5,691 nucleotides of DNA. It comes from Campylobacterales bacterium. GTDB lineage: Bacteria > Campylobacterota > Campylobacteria > Campylobacterales > JALSKU01. The stretch's first letter is position 1. Every line of letters begins with the position of its first letter. Location: assembly GCA_027038335.1 (NCBI GenBank), contig JALVWI010000308.1:1-5691 (forward strand). Reading direction: 5' to 3'. Below the pieces are notes generated by a model. The model searched no databases, had not been told where the DNA came from, and saw only the letters and a program-made list of their open reading frames with translations. Below are positions 1 through 5,128 of this stretch, piece after piece. The position numbers and the translations under genes are program-made.

Positions 1-219
1 GGTGCTTATATACAAAGATATAAAGGTCTTGGTGAAATGAATCCGGAGCAACTTTGGGAAACTACGATGAATCCGCAAAATAGAAGACTTTTAAAAGTGA
101 AAGTAGATGACTTTGAAGTTGCAAGTGAAACTTTTTCTTTGTTTATGGGTGATGAGGTAGAGCCAAGAAGAAATTATATACAAGAACATGCTAAAGATGT
201 AAAACATTTGGATGTTTGA
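1..219 (+). CDS. gyrB: DNA gyrase subunit B, C-terminal end (partial)
   Basis: This is the last 72 residues of the ATPase subunit of DNA gyrase, which with GyrA introduces negative supercoils into DNA in the cytoplasm. The reading frame is open from base 1, so the gene starts before the window. The segment RYKGLGEMNPEQLWETTMNP (residues 6-25 of the visible part) is the hallmark end of the TOPRIM region of GyrB/ParE, and the tail ending in KHLDV is what I expect of GyrB in Campylobacterota. ParE is the main alternative, but this lineage typically has gyrase near dnaA and dnaN. The TGA stop overlaps the ATG of the next gene by one base, so the two are probably translationally coupled. No internal damage is visible. 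Confidence 0.95.
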   Translation, partial: GAYIQRYKGLGEMNPEQLWETTMNPQNRRLLKVKVDDFEVASETFSLFMGDEVEPRRNYIQEHAKDVKHLDV

Positions 220-1628
220 TGCTTTATAGTGAAATCAAGGAGAGAGAAAATCGTTTTATCCTCTCCTTGAAGATTGCACTTCCATTTTTATTTATCATCG
301 GCTTTGCTATAGTTATAGTTGTTGCTGATATAGATATAAAAACTCTTTTAAAAAATAATATCATAGCTTTTATCATAATCACTTTTATCTATATTTATTA
401 TATTTTATATCAAATAAATAGAGCTTTTAAAACTTCTGTTATAGATAAAACTACAAAAGCTTTTTCAAGGGATTATATACTTCAAATTATAGATAAACTT
501 ATAAAAAGAGATAAATTTTTACTTATTCTAATAAAAATAGATAATATTGAAGATATCAATGAAAGATATGGAATATATAAGACTGATAAAATACTTTTAA
601 AATTTGTTAAAAAAATTGATCAATTTTTAAAAGATAATAATTTTAAAGATAATAAAATAGGTCATATTGTAGGAGGTAGTTTTCTTTTTTTGATGAAATG
701 TGATGAAAAAAAAGCTCACCATTTGATAAAACAATTTATTCATAAATGTGAAATAAAACAGATAGATGATATTTATCTAAAAATTACCTATTCATTAACT
801 TCAAATAGAGATGAAAATAGTGCTCAAGAGTTACTAATACTATTATATGACAAATTAAAAATGAAAAGTTTTAATAAACGGCGAAATAAAAGAGTTGATA
901 TAAAAGTTAGTGATTATGAAAGATCAATCATAAAATTAATAGAAGAGAGAAATTTTGATATAAGATTTCAACCTATACTAAACATTCATACAAAAAAAAT
1001 AGAAACTTATGAGATATTAATAAGATTAGATTTAAAAGAGTATGGAAAAATACCTCAAAATCAATTTATATCCGTAGTAAACAGGATAGGATATGAGTTA
1101 AAATTTGATCTTACACTGATAGAGGAGATATTTAAAATATCTTCTAAATATAAAGATAAAAAATTCTCCGTAAATGTATCACTCTACTCTCTTATAAATA
1201 ATAATTTTATAAATAAAGTAAAAAAATTATATGTAAAATATGATATAAAAAAAGATAATATTATTTTTGAAATAAGTGTAAGTACTTTTTTAAATGATAT
1301 TAAAATATTAAATGAAAATATAAAGATATTAAAAATTTTAGGTATTTTAATAGCCATAGATAATTTTGGAGTAGATAATACCTCTTTTCAATATATAAAT
1401 TATGTAGATTTTGATATAGTAAAGTTTGATATAGAGTATTCAAAAAAATATAATCAAAAAAAATCACAAGAGATTGTAAAAGCTTTTATAACTATTTTTA
1501 AAGAGTTGGGAATTAAAACTGTTATAAAATTTATAGAGGATGAAAAGAGTTATAACTTTTTTAAAGAGTTAGGAGTTGATTGTATTCAAGGATTTATAGT
1601 AGGAAAACCGACAAAGGAGTTATCATGA
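219..1628 (+). CDS. Membrane-anchored GGDEF-EAL protein with both active sites degenerate
   Basis: A 469-residue protein from the c-di-GMP signalling families. Two hydrophobic helices (about residues 13-36 and 47-66) anchor it in the inner membrane. A GGDEF-like domain follows (about 72-190): the signature reads GGSFL at 152-156, and the first metal-binding Asp is Lys106, so cyclase activity is very unlikely. The EAL-like domain (about 240-466) keeps Glu265 of the E-x-L-x-R motif (EILIR), Asn319, Glu351, Lys402 and Gln457. However, the DDFG pair reads DN (381-382), and the AEGVE Glu aligns with Lys437, so phosphodiesterase activity is doubtful. A c-di-GMP-binding effector like LapD or FimX is possible but inferred. 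I chose the ATG at 219, overlapping the gyrB stop, over the TTG at 216. Codons are visibly A-rich, more so than in the neighbours. The stop overlaps queF by four bases. Confidence 0.85.
   Translation: MLYSEIKERENRFILSLKIALPFLFIIGFAIVIVVADIDIKTLLKNNIIAFIIITFIYIYYILYQINRAFKTSVIDKTTKAFSRDYILQIIDKLIKRDKFLLILIKIDNIEDINERYGIYKTDKILLKFVKKIDQFLKDNNFKDNKIGHIVGGSFLFLMKCDEKKAHHLIKQFIHKCEIKQIDDIYLKITYSLTSNRDENSAQELLILLYDKLKMKSFNKRRNKRVDIKVSDYERSIIKLIEERNFDIRFQPILNIHTKKIETYEILIRLDLKEYGKIPQNQFISVVNRIGYELKFDLTLIEEIFKISSKYKDKKFSVNVSLYSLINNNFINKVKKLYVKYDIKKDNIIFEISVSTFLNDIKILNENIKILKILGILIAIDNFGVDNTSFQYINYVDFDIVKFDIEYSKKYNQKKSQEIVKAFITIFKELGIKTVIKFIEDEKSYNFFKELGVDCIQGFIVGKPTKELS
1615..1619 (+). promoter_or_regulatory. 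Ribosome binding site of queF
   Basis: AGGAG lies five bases before the ATG at 1625, inside the last codons of the GGDEF-EAL gene. It fixes the queF start there rather than at the in-frame ATG at 1580, which would add 15 residues encoded wholly within the upstream gene. Confidence 0.75.
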
Positions 1629-2014
1629 GATATGGTGAAAAAGAGATAAAAGAGTTTGATATAAAAAAAGAGGAGAATTTTTGGCCAAATAATCATAAAA
1701 AAGATTATACTATCAAGATAACACTACCTGAATTTATGTGTAAATGTCCAAGAAGCGGATATCCAGACTTTGCTACTATTTATTTAGAATATATTCCTGA
1801 TACTAAAGTAGTGGAGCTTAAAGCTATAAAACTCTATATAAACTCCTTTATGGATAGATATATTTCTCATGAAGATAGTATCAATGAAATTTTTGATACA
1901 CTATATAATGCACTAAAACCGAAATATATGAAGATAATAGGTGATTTTAATCCAAGAGGTAATGTTCATACTGTTATAGAAAGAGAAGAAGATGTTAGAT
2001 GTAAAACTAATTGA
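1625..2014 (+). CDS. queF: NADPH-dependent 7-cyano-7-deazaguanine reductase (QueF)
   Basis: QueF reduces the nitrile of preQ0 to the amine preQ1 using two NADPH, a late step in making queuosine for the tRNA wobble position; it is cytoplasmic. The protein has 129 residues, as expected for the short single-domain type. The catalytic Cys is Cys41 in CPRSGYPDFATI, with the acid Asp48 seven residues on. The QueF NADPH motif is ELKAIKLY (64-71), and the substrate Glu83 sits in SHED, where FHE is usual. Spacings from Cys41 to Asp48, Glu64 and Glu83 (7, 23 and 42) match those I recall for the Bacillus subtilis enzyme. NPRGNVHT (109-116) is the conserved C-terminal segment. The ATG overlaps the upstream stop by four bases (ATGA), and the 3' end overlaps the HD gene by 23 bases, so it sits in a coupled operon. 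Confidence 0.95.
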   Translation: MRYGEKEIKEFDIKKEENFWPNNHKKDYTIKITLPEFMCKCPRSGYPDFATIYLEYIPDTKVVELKAIKLYINSFMDRYISHEDSINEIFDTLYNALKPKYMKIIGDFNPRGNVHTVIEREEDVRCKTN

Positions 2015-3197
2015 GTACTTTTTTACGGCTGCTTCTATACAGAGGTGGAATGACTATCCAAGGATGATAGAGCTAGTTGAACTTGATAAACAAGCTCATA
2101 AATTTATCATTGCATACTTTATAGCAAAACTTGAAGATGATGTTGATTATAGAGCTTTGATAGAGGGTGGTATTTTTGAATTTTTAAGGCGAGTCGTTGT
2201 AACTGATATAAGACCTGATGTTTTCCATAAAGCTTTGATGCAAAAAAAAGATGAGATAAACTCTTGGGTTATTAAAAATTTAAAAGATTCTATAAGTGAT
2301 ATTGATAATGGAGAGTTTTTAAAAAGATTTGAAGAGTATTTGATAAATGATAAATTATATAAAAAAGAGAGATTTATACTAAAAGCCGCATCATATCTTG
2401 CAACTAAGTGGGAATTTTCCATAGTTTATCAAACAAGTTCTTTTTTGAGTGATATTGATAAGACTAAAGTCGCGGTTGAAGAGGAGATAGAGGATTATTA
2501 TGAGCTTATCGGAGTTAGAAAGATAGCTCTTGGTAAAAAATTAGCTCATCTTATAGATATAAGCGGAAGACTTAGGTTTCAAAAAAGATGGGCTCAAACT
2601 CCCCGTATTCCAAATACTTCTGTTTTAGGCCATATGCTTATAGTTGCATTTTTAGGATATTTTTACTCTTTGAAGATAAAAGCTTCTTCAAAAAGAGTAG
2701 AAAATAACTTTTTTTGTGCTTTGTTTCATGACCTTCCTGAAGCTCTTACTAGAGATATAATTTCACCTGTAAAGTACTCTGTAAGCGGACTTGATGATAT
2801 CATAAGTGAATTTGAAATAAGAAAAATTGAAGATGAAATACTTCCGCTTGTTCCAAGTAGTTTTAAGGAGGAATTTAAATATATCCTTGGAATGTTTGAC
2901 GGTAAAAAAGATGAATTTGCAAATAAGATAATGTATAATGGAGTAATAAAAGAGGTAAAAGATACAAAAGAGTATAATGAAGATAGATACAATGCGATTG
3001 ATGGAAAAGCTTTAAAAGCTTGTGATAGGATAGCGGCTTTTATAGAAGCTACACTCTCTATATCTTACGGTGTCAAGTCAAAAGAGTTAATAAGCGGAAA
3101 AAATGAAATAATAAATAGACTTAAAGAAAATAGCACTATAAACGGTATGGATTTTTATAAATTGGCAATTGATATAGAGAAATATTTTAAAGAGTGA
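1992..3197 (+). CDS. Tandem HD-domain protein, putative (deoxy)nucleotide phosphohydrolase
   Basis: A 401-residue soluble protein. The C-terminal part carries a complete HD metal site: His214 (in NTSVLGHMLIVA), His246-Asp247 (in FHDLPEALTRDIISPVK) and Asp345 (in LKACDRIAAF). The LPEALTRDIISPVK pattern resembles HD phosphohydrolases related to the 5'-deoxynucleotidase YfbR; the true substrate is unknown. The N-terminal half looks like a decayed copy. RWNDYPR (18-24) parallels RWAQTPR (199-205), His36 parallels His214, and LKAASYLATKWE (130-141) parallels LKACDRIAAFIE (341-352). In that copy the HD pair is Glu63-Phe64 and the last Asp is Ser134, so it cannot bind metal in the usual way. It starts inside queF (23-base overlap), implying coupling. 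The stop codon lies in the hairpin that probably terminates the opposite-strand SRP RNA. The family call is firm; the enzymatic role is inferred. Confidence 0.88.
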   Translation: MLDVKLIEYFFTAASIQRWNDYPRMIELVELDKQAHKFIIAYFIAKLEDDVDYRALIEGGIFEFLRRVVVTDIRPDVFHKALMQKKDEINSWVIKNLKDSISDIDNGEFLKRFEEYLINDKLYKKERFILKAASYLATKWEFSIVYQTSSFLSDIDKTKVAVEEEIEDYYELIGVRKIALGKKLAHLIDISGRLRFQKRWAQTPRIPNTSVLGHMLIVAFLGYFYSLKIKASSKRVENNFFCALFHDLPEALTRDIISPVKYSVSGLDDIISEFEIRKIEDEILPLVPSSFKEEFKYILGMFDGKKDEFANKIMYNGVIKEVKDTKEYNEDRYNAIDGKALKACDRIAAFIEATLSISYGVKSKELISGKNEIINRLKENSTINGMDFYKLAIDIEKYFKE

Positions 3198-3204
3198 AGC
3201 ACTC
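3180..3204 (-). terminator. Probable terminator of the SRP RNA gene
   Basis: On the minus strand GAGTG-CTT-CACTC (3204 to 3192) forms a five-pair stem with a three-base loop, followed by TTTAAAATATT. A G-U pair could extend the stem by one. The T tract is interrupted, so the terminator is only moderately convincing. It lies across the stop codon (3195-3197) of the HD gene. On the plus strand no T run follows the hairpin, so it should not stop transcription leaving the HD gene. Confidence 0.45.
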
Positions 3205-3305
3205 CTCTTCAGATGGCTGCGGCACATAAACTTATAAGGTGCTCTGCTGCGTTCCCGCCCTGAAGCGTTGCCCTATAGGCTTATTGCACAGGTCTGAAGA
3301 GAAGC
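3201..3305 (-). ncRNA. ffs: Small (4.5S-type) signal recognition particle RNA
   Basis: The RNA of the signal recognition particle, which binds Ffh (SRP54) and the receptor FtsY to target membrane proteins during translation. The minus strand reads CAGGGCGGGAACGCAGCAG (3262 to 3244), the hallmark helix 8. It has a GGAA tetraloop (3255-3252) closed by a GCG/CGC stem, the asymmetric CAGG/AGCA internal loop that Ffh binds, then GCUU pairing with GAGC. Further out TATAGG can pair with CCTTATA, and ATAA with TTAT. The ends pair perfectly over nine bases (CTCTTCAGA with TCTGAAGAG; plus-strand 3293-3301 and 3205-3213). The total of about 100 nt is the usual size for Alu-less bacterial SRP RNA. The stretch is visibly richer in G+C than its surroundings. 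A TATAAT box lies at the right distance upstream and a hairpin downstream. The ends are estimated to within about five bases. Confidence 0.93.
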
Positions 3306-3311
3306 AACGAA

Positions 3312-3317
3312 ATTATA
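3312..3317 (-). promoter_or_regulatory. -10 box of the ffs promoter
   Basis: A perfect TATAAT on the minus strand, preceded by a T-rich stretch (CATTTTTAG) as in Campylobacterota sigma-70 promoters, which often lack a -35 box. A start 6-8 bases downstream falls at about 3304-3306, matching the 5' end of SRP RNA predicted from its terminal helix. Confidence 0.75.
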
Positions 3318-3325
3318 CTAAAAAT

Positions 3326-3329
3326 GAGG
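3326..3329 (+). promoter_or_regulatory. Ribosome binding site deciding the GTG start at 3335
   Basis: GAGG, within the sequence ATGAGGTTAAT, lies five bases before GTG 3335. It supports starting the 147-residue gene here rather than at GTG 3239, which would make the SRP RNA region coding in antisense. Confidence 0.6.
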
Positions 3330-3334
3330 TTAAT

Positions 3335-3778
3335 GTGATATTAAAGAAGATAAAAAATTATATTTACTCTTTTTTTAGAGAATTTTTAGTATTTCATCAC
3401 AGTTCACTTGAATTTCGTGCAAAAACCTTAGCCTCTATGATAGCAGTAAAAAAGAGTATCGATGAGTGTGAAAAAGAGACTTTAGAAAATATTGCAAAAG
3501 AGATATATAAAAATGATGAAAATAGAGCTGAAATTCTTATCAATACAACTATAGAATATGTAGATAAAGTTATAGAAATAAACGGCTTATATGTAGATGA
3601 TCTGATAATCAATATAGACAAGACTTTGAAAAAATATCCAAAATTTTATAAAAAGATAGATTTGGAAAAATTAAAAAGATTTTTAAAATGTAAAGCTACG
3701 CCTGAGGAGAAACTTCTTAGAGTTAGAATTTATGAATATTTTAAAAAAGAGTCAAAATCTAAAGATATTATCAAATAA
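3335..3778 (+). CDS. Conserved-looking protein of unknown function, 147 residues
   Basis: I do not recognise this protein. It is rich in Lys, Ile and Glu and reads as almost entirely alpha-helical, with no signal peptide or clear membrane segment; the start ILKKIKNYIYSFFREFLVF is amphipathic with aromatic residues. The stretch FRAKTLASMIAVKKSIDECEKETLENIA (about 27-54), an acidic VDKVIEINGLYVDDLIINID segment (76-95) and a late EEKLLRVRIYEYF helix (124-136) loosely recall TerB-like helical proteins. That is a weak resemblance, and the Asp clusters of real TerB are not obvious. I chose the GTG at 3335 for its GAGG site. The frame runs open to GTG 3239, but that part overlaps the SRP RNA and gives an atypical Cys-rich peptide. 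The gene converges on gltA, and its last codons form half of the inverted repeat there. Confidence 0.7.
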   Translation: MILKKIKNYIYSFFREFLVFHHSSLEFRAKTLASMIAVKKSIDECEKETLENIAKEIYKNDENRAEILINTTIEYVDKVIEINGLYVDDLIINIDKTLKKYPKFYKKIDLEKLKRFLKCKATPEEKLLRVRIYEYFKKESKSKDIIK

Positions 3779-3795
3779 CTCTAATAATATCTTTT
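3761..3795. terminator. A+T-rich inverted repeat between convergent genes, possible bidirectional terminator
   Basis: AAAGATATTAT (3761-3771) and ATAATATCTTT (3784-3794) form a perfect 11-pair stem around a 12-base loop. It covers the last codons and stop of the 147-residue gene and ends 12 bases before the gltA stop codon. The minus-strand exit is T-rich (AGATTTTGACTCTTTTTT); the plus-strand exit ends in CTTTT. The stem has only one G-C pair, so its strength is uncertain. Confidence 0.45.
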
Positions 3796-3806
3796 AATTA
3801 CAAAAA

Positions 3807-5087
3807 CTATGGTCCAATATATAGCTGTCTAGGTCTTGCAATTTTTGCTTTTTTATCTTTTTTGAACTCCATCCATTGACTTATCCATCCAACAGTTCTT
3901 CCTATAACAAATATGGCTGTAAACATATTTTTTGGTATTCCAAGTGCTGTTAAAATAACACCGGAATAAAAGTCAATATTTGGATATAATTTTCTTTTTT
4001 TAAAGTATTCATCATTCAAAGCTATCTCTTCAATTTTATGAGCTATCTCAAGTAATTTTGAGTCAAGTCCTAATTCGTTTTTTAATTGATCTTGTAAATT
4101 TTTTAATATTCTCGCCCTTGGATCAAAATTTTTATAAACTCTGTGTCCAAATCCCATAAGCCTAAACGGATCATCAGGGTCTTTTGCTTTTTTGATATAT
4201 TTATCAACATTTTTAATATCGTTTATAAGTTCAAGTTGAGCTACAACAGACTCATTTGCTCCTCCATGAGCCCTTCCCCAAAGTGCATCTATACCCGCTG
4301 ATATAGCAGCATAAGGATGAGCTCCTGTTGATGCGACGGTCCTTACTGTTGTAGTAGAAGCATTTTGTTCATGATCTGCATGAAGAGTGAAGATAGTATC
4401 AAGTGCTTTTATCTCAATATCACTTATGTCTTTACTAGCTCTAATCCCCGGTTGTTTATGCATTTTACCACCGGGATATGCCCTCATCATATACAAAAAA
4501 TTTTCAGTAAAATATCTATCAATATCAGGGTAAATTATAGGTATGCCAAGTCCTCTTCTATAAGCAAATGAAGAAAGCGTAGGTATTTTAGCGATAATTC
4601 TTGCAGCCATTTCTCTAAGGCTTTTTTCATTTGTAGTGTTTAAATGATCAAAATAAAATGTAGAAAGAGCACTAACAGCAGAAGATAACATAGCCATAGG
4701 ATGAGCATTTCTAGGAAATGAATCAAAAAGTTTTCTTAAACCTTCATCTACAAATGCTCTATGTCTTAACTCATTATCAAACTCTAAAAACTCCTCTTTA
4801 CTTGGTAGATTGTCATTTATAAGCAAATAGCAAACTTCAAGATATTTATATTTGGTTGCCAACTCCTCTATCGGGTAGCCCCTATATCTTAATTCCCCTT
4901 TTTCACCGTTTATAAAAGTTATAGCTGAACTACAACTCGCAGTTGAAGTAAAACCGGGGTCATAGGTAAACATTCCGGTATCTTTATAAAAAGTTCTAAT
5001 ATCTAAAACTTTTGGACCTCTAGTACCTTCAAGTATAGGATATTTATAGGTTTTATCTCCTATTTTGATAGTTGCATTTTCTGTCAT
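3807..5087 (-). CDS. gltA: Citrate synthase, hexameric (type II) form
   Basis: Citrate synthase condenses oxaloacetate with acetyl-CoA to give citrate, the entry to the oxidative or reductive TCA cycle, in the cytoplasm. The protein has 426 residues, close to the 427 of Escherichia coli GltA. The catalytic triad is His274 (RAHGGANES), His315 (GFGHRVYKNFDPRA) and Asp372 (NIDFYSG); His239 (HADHEQN) should bind oxaloacetate. The conserved N-terminal DPGFTSTASC begins at residue 43. Compared with the E. coli sequence as I recall it, there is a net insertion of about ten residues near 203-219 (RAYPGGKMHKQPGIRASKD). It lies where E. coli has Cys206 of the NADH site, and no Cys is seen there. Arg163 and Lys167, other NADH-site residues, are kept. 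The C-terminus ends at QLYIGP, without the E. coli tail. The start follows a strong AAGGAGGT site; pcm lies 41 bases upstream. Confidence 0.97.
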   Translation of the reverse strand: MTENATIKIGDKTYKYPILEGTRGPKVLDIRTFYKDTGMFTYDPGFTSTASCSSAITFINGEKGELRYRGYPIEELATKYKYLEVCYLLINDNLPSKEEFLEFDNELRHRAFVDEGLRKLFDSFPRNAHPMAMLSSAVSALSTFYFDHLNTTNEKSLREMAARIIAKIPTLSSFAYRRGLGIPIIYPDIDRYFTENFLYMMRAYPGGKMHKQPGIRASKDISDIEIKALDTIFTLHADHEQNASTTTVRTVASTGAHPYAAISAGIDALWGRAHGGANESVVAQLELINDIKNVDKYIKKAKDPDDPFRLMGFGHRVYKNFDPRARILKNLQDQLKNELGLDSKLLEIAHKIEEIALNDEYFKKRKLYPNIDFYSGVILTALGIPKNMFTAIFVIGRTVGWISQWMEFKKDKKAKIARPRQLYIGP

Positions 5088-5091
5088 AATG

Positions 5092-5099
5092 ACCTCCTT
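5092..5099 (-). promoter_or_regulatory. Strong ribosome binding site of gltA
   Basis: AAGGAGGT on the minus strand, a near-perfect match to the 16S rRNA tail, ends four bases before the ATG at 5087. It fixes the gltA start and suggests high translation. Confidence 0.85.
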
Positions 5100-5117
5100 G
5101 CACCTGCTTCTAAAGTC

Positions 5118-5123
5118 ATTATA
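5118..5123 (-). promoter_or_regulatory. Possible -10 box of a gltA promoter
   Basis: A perfect TATAAT on the minus strand in the 41-base gap between pcm and gltA, in the context CTAATATAATGAC. It would give a start near 5110 and a leader of roughly 23 bases carrying the AAGGAGGT site. No -35 box is seen at 17 bases, which is common in this lineage; in such A+T-rich DNA a chance match is possible. Cotranscription with pcm is not excluded. Confidence 0.5.
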
Positions 5124-5128
5124 TTAGA

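Noticed and set aside
216..218. TTG start for the GGDEF-EAL protein.
   Set aside because: The next codon is ATG at 219, forming the usual TGATG stop-start overlap. The TTG would add one residue without better support.
1580..1624. Earlier ATG for queF.
   Set aside because: It would add 15 residues outside the family's usual length. ATG 1625 has an AGGAG site and the ATGA overlap.
2147..2992. Minus-strand open frames at 2147-2422 and 2726-2992.
   Set aside because: They lie opposite the well-supported HD gene, are Ser/Leu/Phe-rich as expected of antisense to A-rich coding DNA, and show no family features.
3286..3307. Plus-strand CAGGTCTGAAGAGAAGCAAC resembles the SRP RNA helix 8 motif, suggesting ffs on the plus strand.
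   Set aside because: No 3' partner strand follows it on the plus strand, and the minus strand holds a far better motif with a GGAA tetraloop, the CAGG/AGCA loop, paired ends and a TATAAT box.
3239..3334. Longer N-terminus for the 147-residue protein, from GTG 3239 (179 residues).
   Set aside because: These codons lie over the SRP RNA and give a Cys/Pro-rich peptide unlike the rest. GTG 3335 has a proper GAGG site.
3324..3338. Tiny ORF ATG AGG TTA ATG TGA overlapping the GTG start.
   Set aside because: It has only four codons, and its own bases form the GAGG site. It most likely arose by chance.
3397..3621. Minus-strand open frame opposite the 147-residue gene.
   Set aside because: Low-complexity Ser/Ile composition and no ribosome binding site; an antisense shadow.
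4365..4571. Plus-strand 68-codon open frame within gltA.
   Set aside because: It is antisense to the most conserved part of citrate synthase and shows no recognisable motifs.
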